From NCBI GenBank assembly GCA_021778375.1, contig JAJYCM010000015.1, positions 1-23,266 on the forward strand: a DNA stretch of 23,266 bases. Direction: 5' to 3'. The notes beneath the pieces were generated by a model that did not search any database, had not been told where the DNA came from, and saw only the letters and a program-made list of their open reading frames with translations. The DNA is from Bacteroidota bacterium (GTDB lineage: Bacteria > Bacteroidota > Ignavibacteria > Ignavibacteriales > Ignavibacteriaceae). Both the position numbers and the translations under genes were made by a program. Positions 1 to 9,260 of this stretch are shown here, one piece after another (positions within the stretch are counted from its first letter, which is position 1; the number at the start of each line of letters is the position of its first letter).

Positions 1-578
1 TGAAAAGCAATTAAAGAATTATTGGAATAGTCATCTCCCCAAAATTCGTTATCAATCTGCCATGCAATTAGTCCCGGATGTCTGCCGAACTTTTGTCCCA
101 GCTTTTCGACTATTTTTCTGGAATACTCGCGATAGACCTTTGAATTAGGGCTATATTGCCTTCTGCCACCATGCCCTACAACTAAGCCCAAAGCATTTAC
201 AAGCAGAATATCGGAGTGTTTTTCCTCGAGCCAAATTGGTGGCCCGGCAGTTGGAGTGCATAGTTCTACGGCTATGCCTGCTTTCGTAAACTTATCAACT
301 GCATTTTCCAACCATTCCAAATCAAATACTCCCTCTTTGGGTTCCTCACTTATCCAGTCAAAATCATTGAACCTTACTTGGTTGATCCCGATTTCCTTCA
401 TTTTTTGGATGTCTGAACCTATCTTAGCGCCTGATATTTTAGGATAATAAGAGGCGCCAACATAAAGTGATTTTGGTGTTGATTGAGCATTTAACTTAAC
501 ATCAAAAAGAAAAATTACAAAAAACACATAAAGAATTACATACCGGGGTATATCAGTATGTGCGGATTTATATTTCAT
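1..578 (-). CDS. GH42 beta-galactosidase-like glycosidase, N-terminal 192 codons, cut by the window edge
   Basis: The frame opens at an ATG at 576-578 and stays open to base 1, so the C-terminus lies outside the window. Residues 1-32 form a signal peptide ending LNAQ, so the enzyme is exported. The TIM-barrel start is recognisable: VGASYYPKIS near 40-49, a strand with NQVRFNDFDWISEEPKEG near 67-83, and WQIDNEFWG at 173-181. In GH42 the Asn-Glu pair after the fourth strand carries the acid/base, here Glu178. GH42 enzymes hydrolyse terminal beta-galactosides, and a few act on alpha-L-arabinosides. Family members are usually 600-700 residues, so roughly two thirds is missing, including the nucleophile Glu. 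The start is four bases after the stop of the broken GH78, which suggests they were once cotranscribed. The ribosome site is weak (purine run AAAGAAAG). The family call is good; the substrate is inferred. Confidence 0.82.
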   Translation of the reverse strand, partial: MKYKSAHTDIPRYVILYVFFVIFLFDVKLNAQSTPKSLYVGASYYPKISGAKIGSDIQKMKEIGINQVRFNDFDWISEEPKEGVFDLEWLENAVDKFTKAGIAVELCTPTAGPPIWLEEKHSDILLVNALGLVVGHGGRRQYSPNSKVYREYSRKIVEKLGQKFGRHPGLIAWQIDNEFWGDDYSNNSLIAF

Positions 579-582
579 TTTT

Positions 583-2597
583 TCAACTTTCTTTATTTCG
601 ATGTAATTCTATATTCACCCTGACGGTCAACGTCATGCGATTCACCCGGGACTTCAACATGGGCTTTGATACAGGCAGCTTAACCTTAATAATAAGATGG
701 CTCTTCTGATGAAACACTTTTACGAAAATGATCCCGCGCGGAGTCGGAACATTGCCTTCCAGCCACTTAAGGTTACACAAATTTAGCTGGATGATAATAT
801 CCGAATAGCCTGGTGCGGTAGGACGCACTCCCATTATGTGTTTGGTTAAAAAGGATGTTGGACAGGTGGACCATCCGTGACTCAGGCTGATATAATTCAT
901 TCTATCAATTACCCAGTTAAAGTCGCGCGGCAAGGATGGATCGAATACTTCCCACCAAGTTGTTGCGCCACGTGAAATCATATTCCCCCCAATATTTTCG
1001 CAATAAGTTTAGGACATCTTGATTCTCACCGAGTTTACCCATTACGGAAAGGACAAAATAACCTTAGTAGGGCGACATAACTTCGCTATCGCTGAGACCT
1101 TTTCCATGTGGTACCGTCCAAGCCGATCCGCCTGGTTTGATAATGCTTTGGTATATGATGGAATACTTTTGCGGTGTAGCTACACCCAAGAGAATTGCCA
1201 TCACGTTTTCTTTCAGTCTATCGCTGAAGGAATCTGTTTTAATGTTAAAAAGATTTGCGCGAGCTGCCTGAACTAGTTGACTTTCCCATTTTTCATAATG
1301 GTCAGCGTTTGCGGTATCTCCAAGCTCATCGAGTAGGTATATGGCTTTTTTATACTCCAAGAATTATATAAAGATCTGTTGTGGCTCGAGCAAGCAAACT
1401 ATCTATAATTAAACGAGGAGACCAATCACAAAAATCCCACACCTTGTGGGGATTATTGAATAGATTATCATTATCGAAATCAGTTTTAAATATTCTAAGA
1501 GGGAGATTATTTTCGCGTGCTGTCGCTCTAGAAAAGTTTTATCTACTCGATGGAGGTATTAGTCAGCTAAGGTGCAAAACCAAGCTCGGAATATCCTGGA
1601 CTTGAGTTAACCTCACTCACTGGGAGCTCGTTATCCGGGCGCCCTCCCTGTGCCTGATCCCGCACACGCTCGATTGAACGCTTCATTAAAAACCTATCAC
1701 CGAAAGTAACATTGATCCTCTGTCCGGTTACCTGCAAGTTTCCGATCCAGAGTCCTCGATCGCGTTTCGGCGCGTCCCAGATATCTTCTTGCATACAGAG
1801 ATGTGCCGTATAAGCACCTGTATACCAGATCCGAGTTAGCAGTGAATCAGAACAGTTGAAAGATCCCGTATATTTGACGGGATTGTATTTGAAGTCGCAT
1901 CGCACTTGTGTTAGATGAAGAGGTTTGGTACCGCTTTATTCAATCCTTGCATAACGAAAGGCAGTTTAGGGGGTAGATGCAGGCCGAGTCCCCGCTAAAG
2001 TTATTATGAAGGGACCGTGATTGTCCAGAGTTGGTTCCTGATGAGTGCATTCCTGAAGCGATTCACCGGTTGTTATAATCACTTGCGCCCCTTGCGTTCC
2101 CCAGACTTGCATTCTCCCCGCAAATTCCTGTCCGAAGTAAAACACTAAAATATGCTGTGTGTTTGCCGGTGAAGAGCCCGGAGATATGATCGCCAATCCG
2201 TCTTTGGAACCGAAAAGAGATTCAGCACCGGATATTTGTTTTCCGCCTGAAATTATAGAAACTTTTTTGGGAAGGATAGGTATATGTGCAAGATATCCCA
2301 CGTCTCCGCCGGCTCCCGGCCAGTCGACCAACCTGCTTCCCCAATTACCAGAACCATATGGCGCTATTACAGTAACATTTTTCCAGTAAGAATCATCGAA
2401 GGTAATGGTATTCCATAATGCAGGGGAAATAGTCTTCATCAATACTTTCCACGATTCATCCGAGGTAAGGAGAACATGTCCATTCTCCTGAAGCATTGCC
2501 AGGATACCCGCTGTACCTCCTTAATTGACCCCCCAGATGGCAATTACGTTCCTGCCTTTTTGCAAATAAAGAGAATTTTGGGTTGCTATTTTAGGCT
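583..2597 (-). pseudogene. Decayed GH78 alpha-L-rhamnosidase-like gene
   Basis: Translating the minus strand gives an almost continuous GH78-like protein once five in-frame stops and about three frameshifts are bridged. All five stops are TAA, at 2521-2523, 1966-1968, 1936-1938, 1559-1561 and 1064-1066. The frame changes near 1583-1590, 1361-1368 and 984-992, the last at a run of six G. Recognisable pieces in order are the N-terminal beta domain (LLTSDESWKVL, then FYFGQEFAGRMQV), the catalytic barrel (TRIWYTGAYTAHLCMQEDIW, DAPKRDRGLW), WDFCDWSP, and the C-terminal domain (LSHGWSTCPTSFLTKHIMGV). The N-terminal few hundred residues are absent, and the surviving frame begins almost at the stop of the GH99-like gene. 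Parts are clearly more GC-rich than the neighbours: 1621-1680 is 39/60 G+C. It cannot make a full-length enzyme. The family is fairly sure; the exact 5' limit is not. Confidence 0.85.
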
Positions 2598-3601
2598 CCT
2601 AAATTTTTGAATTTCCTTTTGTAGTAAATCGAGATAGAAATAACCAAAATTTTCTGAAGGCTCAATGTCCTTGCTTATTTCAGCACTGGGCTGCTCACCC
2701 CTTGACCATTCGTTCCATGATACAACTAACGCAATTTTTACACCTATCGAATCGGCCCTGTTCCATTGCTGCCTGAATGTAAGTCCGTTTAACCTTCCTT
2801 GCTCCGGGACAGCTTGCCTCGGCTGCGGTTCGCCCTTTCCGTTATCGGCACGCCATGCAGCGACAATGGTCATTTCTTCAGGCTTTCCGTTATAAATGGT
2901 ATAAGTTTGCTTTCCTCTTTCTTCCCAAGACCAGTATCCGTACTTACTCACATTTTTATTGTCAACTAAATTATGCTGCTGGGCTATGTATCCGGTCATC
3001 CATCTCACTGTAAACCGGGGATCACTCCATTTTGGGATACCATTCTGAAACGGTGACGGTGTATTGACATATATGATCAGAAGCGGCTTACCGAGATAAT
3101 ACTGATATAATTTCCTGTAAGTCGGATTAGCAATATATTGATTATATATCTGATCCGTTTTTTTTTGCAATCGACCGTCTTTTACCGCATCAGGGCTTCC
3201 TGTTACCCCGGCCATAATGCATATCTTGGGGCTTTTCTTCATTTCGGAAAACTCTTTAAATATCACGTTTGTTGCTGACTCTATCATATCAAAAACATTT
3301 TTTTTGTGAGGCACAGAGGGATCATAATTTATATCATTTGACCAATCGACGAAAATGAAATCAACACCTGCTTCAGTTAACCATTTTCCATGCTGACAAA
3401 TCACTTTCCCATCGTCTGAACGATAAAATCCAAGTTTAGGTTTTCCCCACACATTTTCCCAATTTTCGGATTGGTGCCAGGTTGAGTATGCAACCCCAAC
3501 AAGTTTACCGGAATTTTTTTTAACTTTATCTGAACATTGAGCTTTAGTTGAAATTAAAACCGATAGACATATGTAAAATATCAAATAAAAATTTTTTTCA
3601 T
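2586..3601 (-). CDS. Secreted GH99/GH71-like TIM-barrel protein, with a one-base frame break in the signal peptide
   Basis: The open frame covers 2586-3584. Its best start signal lies upstream and in another frame: GGAGGAG at 3604-3610, then ATG at 3599-3601, reading MKKIFI and then a stop. One extra base in the adjoining A7/T5 run would give MKKIFYLIFYICLSVLIS, a standard signal peptide running into the rest. In the open frame, conserved-looking blocks are GVAYSTWHQSENW (30-42), FIFVDWSND (76-84) and SWNEWSRGEQPSAEISKDIE (289-308). The last block, with WNEW and a following acidic stretch, resembles GH99/GH71-type endo-acting barrels found in polysaccharide loci. About 340 residues is normal for such single-domain proteins. 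Without repair, translation would need a TTG at 3584, which sits 19 bases from the ribosome site. Family placement is by motif only, and the substrate is unknown. Confidence 0.68.
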
Positions 3602-3603
3602 AA

Positions 3604-3610
3604 CTCCTCC
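3604..3610 (-). promoter_or_regulatory. Strong Shine-Dalgarno GGAGGAG that sets the start at 3601
   Basis: The minus strand reads GGAGGAG, then TT, then ATG. It is the strongest ribosome site in the left half of the window. It points to the ATG at 3601, which is out of frame with the long open frame below it. That makes it the main evidence that the GH99-like gene has lost one base shortly after its start. Confidence 0.7.
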
Positions 3611-3632
3611 AAAAATAAATTGCACGTATAGT

Positions 3633-6488
3633 TTAATTAATTATTAAAGAAGAAAATGTGTAATTACCTGAAGGTGTTTCAACTACCCATTTACCATCTT
3701 TATATCCAATTATTTTTATGCTTTTATATTTGGAAAGACCTTGCCCATTTACTTCGGGTAATTTGTCTTTTTGCGAAGGGATAAAAATTTCGGCTTTAAC
3801 ACCAACCGGTACTATGGTTTGGTAAATAATCTTGTCACCGTCTTTTTTCCAATAAGATAGGATTTTCCCGTGGACTGATTCATAATTGGCTTTAACGTAG
3901 GAAAAATGATTATCTATATACGGATTAAGTATAATACTATCATAGGCAACTCCGTTGTTTTGAATCCCGGCCAAATTATGGAACATCCATTCACAGACAG
4001 ATCCAAATGCATAATGATCAAAAGAATTCATCCCCGAAGACGCAAATCCTGTATTCTTAGAGTAGCTGTCCCAATGTTCCCAAATTGAAGTAGCACCGTT
4101 TTCAACTTCATATAACCATCCTGGATATTCTTTATTTAAGAATATTTTCTCTGCCAGATCATCATGTCCCGTTTCGGATAATGCCGGAAGCAGTTGTTTT
4201 ACTCCCAAAAAACCAGTTGTTAATTTGTCGTTATTTTTATTAATCAATGCAACAAGATGATCTGCAGCATTTTTCTCAAGATACTTAGGAAGCAAGCCCA
4301 TATAAATTAAATTTGCATAAGCTGTTTGAGTATTCCCTGAAATGCCTGCGGATTTTTTAAATTCAGGATAAAAATCATATTTATGTTCATTGACATTAAC
4401 TTTGCCGTCCGCATCTATGTAGTGATGAATAAATCCGGATTGAAATTTTTTGAATAGATTACCGTAATATTTAACATCATTCTTATAACCCAAAACTTCT
4501 GCAATCTCTTTCATCAGTTTTATACTATAGCCAAGATATATAGAGGCAATAATATCATCCGCAGTTGTGGGTCCTATTGAAAGCCAATCGCCTAATCCTA
4601 AATGACCTTTTCCGTAATCTGACCATTCTCCTTCATTATAATAACATTTACCCTTTGTTTTCAAACAGCCATATTCGATTAACTTTTTTATTTGAGGATA
4701 AAATCTTTTTAAATTTTCTGCATCGCCATAAGTTTTATATAAAGTAAATGGAATAATTATTCCTGCTTCCATCCAACCCGGGTGATAAGGAAGTCCATAA
4801 TCTTTTTCACCCCAGTGCAGCGGAGTTGGTGCATAATCTGGATAGAGTCCATTTTTATTTTGATCATCATTCAAATCAACAAGCCATTTTTTAAAGAACG
4901 AAGCCACATTCATATTCATTACAGCTGAGCCTATAAAGATTTGGCCATCACCGCTGTAACCTAACCTTTCATCTCTTTGCGGACAATCCGTAGGTACCTC
5001 CAACATATTCGAGCGTTGCGTCCAAACAATGTTATGATAAAGCTGGTTGACTTCAGGATCGCTTGTTTCAAATTCCCCTGTTTTACTCATTTTAGATCCT
5101 ATTTCCAGTCCGGTAATTGCACTATCGGCAGGTCTAGCAGAAAATCCGGTTACTTCTACATATTGGAATCCATGGTAAGTAAAATCGGGGACCCATGTTT
5201 CACCATTCGGATCTCCTTTTAATATGTATGTATCCGTTGCGCGTGCTTTTCTTAAATTCTCCGTCATAAGAGTTCCGTCTTTATGCAACATTTCCCCATA
5301 TTTAATTACAATTTTTTGTCCGCGCTTGCCTTTTATTTTTAATCTAACGACACCGGCGAAATTTTGTCCCATATTAAAAATATATTTTCCTCCCGGAAGA
5401 GATGAAATAGACACGGGTTTAATTTCTTTATTAATTCGGACAGGAACACCGGGATGCACTTCAATTTTCCTTTTTGTATCAGGAAAAACTTCAACTTTTC
5501 TCCAACCTGAATCGTCATAGCCCGGTTTGTCCCAACCAATTGATTCCAGCCTTGCATCGTATGTATCTCCCATTTGAATATCGGATTCACGAAGCGGCCC
5601 GTCGGAACTTTTCCAAGTTTTATTCGAAACTATTATTTCCTTTGAACCGTCCATAAATGTAATTTCGAGCTGAACTTTAAGCTTCGGGATTTTCCCATAA
5701 AAAGCCCGTACTTTTGGTAATCCGACAAAGAGTGCAGGACCAACATAACCGGCGTACCAACCATATGATAACACAGCCCCAACGGCATTCGCACCATTAG
5801 CTAAGAGTGATTTAACATCATAGACCTGATAGTAAACCCTTTTATTATAATCCGTCCATCCCGGAGTAAAGCAATCATTACCTACTCTATGGCCGTTTAT
5901 GCGAAGCTGATATAAACCGAGCGCGGTTACATAAACCTTTGCATCTTTAATAATTTTGTTTAGCGTAAAACTTTTACGCAGGTAAGGCGCAGGAGGCAGA
6001 ATTAACTGCGGCTCTCTGTTTAGATTATACAAATCCAGTCCGATCCATTCAGCTTTCCATTCACTTTTATTTAGAAGTCCCATATTCCATGAAGCAGTTT
6101 TACTCCACCGGCAAGGCATTCCGTTTTTATCCCATACTCTAACCTTCCAGTAATAAATACCCCTTGAGTTTAATTTTCTACCCTTATAATAAATTTGGAT
6201 ATTTTGATTACTAAAAACCTTGCCGGTATTCCAAATATTAAATTTATTTTCATTTAATTTTTGAATGCTGCTTGCAACAACTATTTGGTATGCTGTTTGG
6301 GCTTGATCATTTTCACTTGATATCAAAACCCAGCTTAATCGGGGCGATAACTCATCTATTACGGGATTTTTAAGATATTCAACGCGCAGCTTTTGGGGAG
6401 TTATTTTGCCGCCGTCAACCGCAAAGCTTTTATTGACAAAAGCAAGAATAAATAACATTATTGAAAATCGTATTATTTTTGTATACAT
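3633..6488 (-). CDS. Alpha-L-rhamnosidase, GH78 (copy B)
   Basis: A complete 951-residue GH78 enzyme that inverts and hydrolyses terminal alpha-L-rhamnosyl bonds. Residues 1-23 are a signal peptide (VNKSFAVDG), so it acts outside the cytoplasm. Domain order fits the large bacterial GH78s: Bac_rhamnosid_N-like region (LRVEYLKNP... LSW, 34-53), beta-sandwich domains to about 450, (alpha/alpha)6 catalytic barrel about 465-840, and a C-terminal beta domain to the end. The catalytic block TDCPQRDERLGYSGD spans 500-514, with Glu507 as the expected general acid. GATSIWEHW (798-806) supplies the expected base Glu804. It lies 33 bp after the aldolase gene and about 30 bp before the GH99-like gene, so all three are probably one transcript. 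The ribosome site is weak, as is usual for this group. It is clearly paralogous to the GH78 at 10855-13692. Confidence 0.95.
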   Translation of the reverse strand: MYTKIIRFSIMLFILAFVNKSFAVDGGKITPQKLRVEYLKNPVIDELSPRLSWVLISSENDQAQTAYQIVVASSIQKLNENKFNIWNTGKVFSNQNIQIYYKGRKLNSRGIYYWKVRVWDKNGMPCRWSKTASWNMGLLNKSEWKAEWIGLDLYNLNREPQLILPPAPYLRKSFTLNKIIKDAKVYVTALGLYQLRINGHRVGNDCFTPGWTDYNKRVYYQVYDVKSLLANGANAVGAVLSYGWYAGYVGPALFVGLPKVRAFYGKIPKLKVQLEITFMDGSKEIIVSNKTWKSSDGPLRESDIQMGDTYDARLESIGWDKPGYDDSGWRKVEVFPDTKRKIEVHPGVPVRINKEIKPVSISSLPGGKYIFNMGQNFAGVVRLKIKGKRGQKIVIKYGEMLHKDGTLMTENLRKARATDTYILKGDPNGETWVPDFTYHGFQYVEVTGFSARPADSAITGLEIGSKMSKTGEFETSDPEVNQLYHNIVWTQRSNMLEVPTDCPQRDERLGYSGDGQIFIGSAVMNMNVASFFKKWLVDLNDDQNKNGLYPDYAPTPLHWGEKDYGLPYHPGWMEAGIIIPFTLYKTYGDAENLKRFYPQIKKLIEYGCLKTKGKCYYNEGEWSDYGKGHLGLGDWLSIGPTTADDIIASIYLGYSIKLMKEIAEVLGYKNDVKYYGNLFKKFQSGFIHHYIDADGKVNVNEHKYDFYPEFKKSAGISGNTQTAYANLIYMGLLPKYLEKNAADHLVALINKNNDKLTTGFLGVKQLLPALSETGHDDLAEKIFLNKEYPGWLYEVENGATSIWEHWDSYSKNTGFASSGMNSFDHYAFGSVCEWMFHNLAGIQNNGVAYDSIILNPYIDNHFSYVKANYESVHGKILSYWKKDGDKIIYQTIVPVGVKAEIFIPSQKDKLPEVNGQGLSKYKSIKIIGYKDGKWVVETPSGNYTFSSLIIN

Positions 6489-6521
6489 ATTCGTAGATTT
6501 AATTTTGTGAAAGAATAATAA

Positions 6522-7814
6522 TTATAGGTCAAATGCTTTTTCCAATTCGTCTATTTCGAATTTTCCGATCGGCACAATTTCTCCAATTGCCTTGGAAGCA
6601 ATAACCGACTTAGCGGAAAACTCAGCAACTTCCAACCTGTCATAACTTTGCAACAATGAATTTCCGGTAACAATCACGCAGCTATTTTCACAAATAACAA
6701 TAGGTGTTTTTTCCGAAATAATCCCAGTTAGCCTATTGCCCGTCTTGTCACCATAGTTAAACTCCAATCCGTACGGAAGTATTGGAATATCTCTTAAGAC
6801 AAGAAAACTTTCCGGAATTGTTCTGGAATCAAACTTAACTCCGCTTACCCCAAATGCAAGAATATTAGGCGGATGAGCTATTATAATTGCATTCAGATCG
6901 GGGTTTTTTTTATATAGAGCTATGTGAAGTTTTACGCTCCTGCTGGGAGTCGTTCCGATTTCTTTTTTGCCGTTTTTTATTAATACAAGGTCTTCCACAT
7001 TTAAATATTTACGATCCATCCCAAACGGTGTTATTAGGAACTCATTTCCGCTTATCCTTGCGGAAAATGTACCTTCCAAACTTGTAAAAAGATTTTGATC
7101 ATAGCTTCTTCTGATAAGTGTAATCATTCTTTTCCGGATATCTTTTTCATTTGATGACGGATGAGAATGTTTAAAAGTGCCGAGTAAAAATCCTTTTCTT
7201 GATAATTCAAGTTCTCTCTTACTTAGGACTTTAACCTTTCCGAGAATATTAGCTTTTAGAGTGAGACGCGCGCAGAAATCAAGAGTCTCCAGCCTTTGGA
7301 ATGCATGCATTAAACTATTACCCACGGTAACTATTCCGTGGTTTTCCATAAGAACGGTTTCGTGACCGTTTTTGAAAATATCGGCAATCACTTTGCCAAG
7401 CTTGTCGCTCCCCGGTAAAGCATATTTCGCATACCCAACCTTTCCGCATATTTCGCTTGCCTTCGGTATAATATGAGTGTCGGGTATTTTTCTTGTAATC
7501 GCAAAAGAAACGAGTGCCGGAGGATGAGCATGTACTATTGCCTTTATATCCGGTCTTGCTTTATATATAGCAAGATGAAAGGGGAATTCAGACGAAGGTT
7601 CGTGAATACCCTCATGTTTACCGTCAGAGAATACACGAATTATATCGCTCGGTGCCAGCGTTCCTTTATCGACACCTTTCGGAGTTATCCAGATAGATCC
7701 GTCATCGTCAAGAATAGAAAGATTTCCCCCCGAAGTTGTTGTCATTCCGTTCATATAGATTCGATTTATAATTTCAATAATTTCGTCCCTAGGGTGTAAA
7801 AATTTGAATTTCAT
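6522..7814 (-). CDS. Tandem class II aldolase/adducin protein, possible rhamnulose- or fuculose-1-phosphate aldolase
   Basis: This 430-residue protein has no signal peptide, so it is cytoplasmic, and it holds two class II aldolase domains (about 6-215 and 226-425). Domain 1 has all the zinc aldolase residues at spacings close to E. coli FucA: Glu76, His95 and His97 (in VHAHPP), and His159 (ENHG). That supports cleavage of a 1-phospho-ketose to dihydroxyacetone phosphate and lactaldehyde, the last step of rhamnose or fucose breakdown. In domain 2 the matching positions read Ser293, Ile312, His314 and Ser378, so that half cannot bind zinc in the usual way. Single-domain aldolases are about 215 residues; this one is double. 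Lying beside GH78 genes favours L-rhamnulose-1-phosphate as substrate, but no isomerase or kinase is present. AAAGGA six bases before the ATG supports the start. Other sugar phosphates are possible. Confidence 0.85.
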   Translation of the reverse strand: MKFKFLHPRDEIIEIINRIYMNGMTTTSGGNLSILDDDGSIWITPKGVDKGTLAPSDIIRVFSDGKHEGIHEPSSEFPFHLAIYKARPDIKAIVHAHPPALVSFAITRKIPDTHIIPKASEICGKVGYAKYALPGSDKLGKVIADIFKNGHETVLMENHGIVTVGNSLMHAFQRLETLDFCARLTLKANILGKVKVLSKRELELSRKGFLLGTFKHSHPSSNEKDIRKRMITLIRRSYDQNLFTSLEGTFSARISGNEFLITPFGMDRKYLNVEDLVLIKNGKKEIGTTPSRSVKLHIALYKKNPDLNAIIIAHPPNILAFGVSGVKFDSRTIPESFLVLRDIPILPYGLEFNYGDKTGNRLTGIISEKTPIVICENSCVIVTGNSLLQSYDRLEVAEFSAKSVIASKAIGEIVPIGKFEIDELEKAFDL

Positions 7815-7860
7815 TTTAGTCCTTTATTATTATTTTAAACTATTTACTTTAAATAATCGT

Positions 7861-9177
7861 TCATCTCAAAAATTTAAAAGAATCAACGGCAAATAAATTT
7901 TCACCATCACCAGAAAACCTTAGCCAAAGTGCATGAACTCCTTTTATTTTATTTATAGTACAATTAAATGTTTTAATTGTTTTTGAATCGCCTGCCGGAA
8001 TTTCAATCGAACCAACTGCGGCATGCCAAGGCTGATCCGTTACAATATCTATCTTGCCGGCATTTTTTCCCGGAATAACAGAAACCTCAAAACCGTCTGC
8101 TCCGGATCCGAAATCTAAATATTTAAAAGCTGTTCTATCGCCGTTTTTAATTCCGCCCAGTTCATCGTTATCCTTAGTATAATTCTGTATTCGAACATTA
8201 CCGAATAAAAGGCAGGCTCTATCGGCTTCAATTTTAGTAAAAGAATCCAGGGGACGTCCTGCACCCTGCGAAGTCATTTCAACTTCTTTAATACTTCCAT
8301 CTGAATTAAAAGTAATCGGTTCAATGCAAGTTTTTCTCATAGAGAAAGAATCATGTGTCGATCTATGATAAAAGACGTACCATTTACCATTCATCTCAAC
8401 AACAGACCCATGATTGTTCCATACACCAGGGTCGCAATGATTATTGTCTACAATAATTCCGCCATATTTAAATGGACCGAATGGAGATTTGCTCGTTGAA
8501 TAACCTATACAAGTCGGCATATTAGCTCTTTGCATATCCGCATAAATAAAATAATAAATTCCTTTGCGTTTAATCATGTAGCCGCCTTCGTGAAAATAAT
8601 GTTCTTTTTCAGTAACCACGCTGTCTTTTATTGTGGATGGATCTATCTCAGTCATATCGGGTTTCAGTTTCGCTACCTTGGCAGCAAATTGCCCCCAAAT
8701 CATATAAGCCTGTCCGTCATCATCCATAAACACGCAAGGATCAATTTGATCCATTCCTTTCAGGTTAATCACTTTCCCGTTAACGAAGGGACCTGTAGGT
8801 GATTTACTTACTGCAACTCCTTCATTGTCTTTGGCACTGGAAAGACAATAATAAAGATAATAGGTACCGTTCTTATACATACAGTCTGGAGCATATAAAA
8901 AATCATTTTTGAATTTTGCTTGATCATTTATGTTTTTAGTTGAGAAAGCATTTTCTGTTTTAACCCAATGGACTAAATCGCTAGAGGACCAAACATCGTA
9001 ACTTTTTGAGCAATAATATTTCGGACTCTCGTCTTTAGAACCGTAAACGTACATTTTACCATCGGGCCATACATGAGCGGAAGGATCCGCACAATAATTA
9101 CCGGCAGGAACAATAGGATTCTGAGCATTAATGGTGCAAAAGTTTATAATAATAGCAAACAAAATAATTTTTTTCAT
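7861..9177 (-). CDS. Secreted GH43 glycosidase with C-terminal CBM6-like domain
   Basis: A 438-residue GH43-type enzyme (arabinofuranosidase or xylosidase class). Residues 1-19 form a signal peptide ending TINAQ. The five-bladed propeller fills about 20-310. Expected catalytic acids are Asp31 (CADPSAHVWPDG, base), Asp146 (DQIDPCVF, pKa modulator) and Glu197 (HYFHEGGYM, acid). Residues about 312-438 look like a CBM6-type beta-sandwich: the start DSFTKIEADR, a central GADGFEVSV and the end FAVDSFKFL match that module. Length is normal for GH43 plus CBM6. The start has GGAG eleven bases upstream. It lies 46 bp before the aldolase gene and 83 bp after the GH63-like gene, consistent with an operon. 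The subfamily, and so arabinose versus xylose specificity, cannot be settled by eye. Confidence 0.92.
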   Translation of the reverse strand: MKKIILFAIIINFCTINAQNPIVPAGNYCADPSAHVWPDGKMYVYGSKDESPKYYCSKSYDVWSSSDLVHWVKTENAFSTKNINDQAKFKNDFLYAPDCMYKNGTYYLYYCLSSAKDNEGVAVSKSPTGPFVNGKVINLKGMDQIDPCVFMDDDGQAYMIWGQFAAKVAKLKPDMTEIDPSTIKDSVVTEKEHYFHEGGYMIKRKGIYYFIYADMQRANMPTCIGYSTSKSPFGPFKYGGIIVDNNHCDPGVWNNHGSVVEMNGKWYVFYHRSTHDSFSMRKTCIEPITFNSDGSIKEVEMTSQGAGRPLDSFTKIEADRACLLFGNVRIQNYTKDNDELGGIKNGDRTAFKYLDFGSGADGFEVSVIPGKNAGKIDIVTDQPWHAAVGSIEIPAGDSKTIKTFNCTINKIKGVHALWLRFSGDGENLFAVDSFKFLR

Positions 9178-9260
9178 TTTTAATTAACTCCATTTTATAA
9201 TCAACTAATATTGATCTCAAATATATTATTTTCTTTCCGAGACTAAAATGCAAGACTTAT

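Noticed and set aside
2586..3584. TTG at 3584 as a true start of the GH99-like gene
   Set aside because: The strong GGAGGAG site is 19 bases away and clearly serves the ATG at 3601; the leader is incomplete without those codons.
9178..9260. Bacteroidota-type TTTG/TAnnTTTG promoter upstream of the GH43 gene
   Set aside because: Only a TTTG is present; the -7 element does not match, and AT-rich DNA gives many such partial hits.
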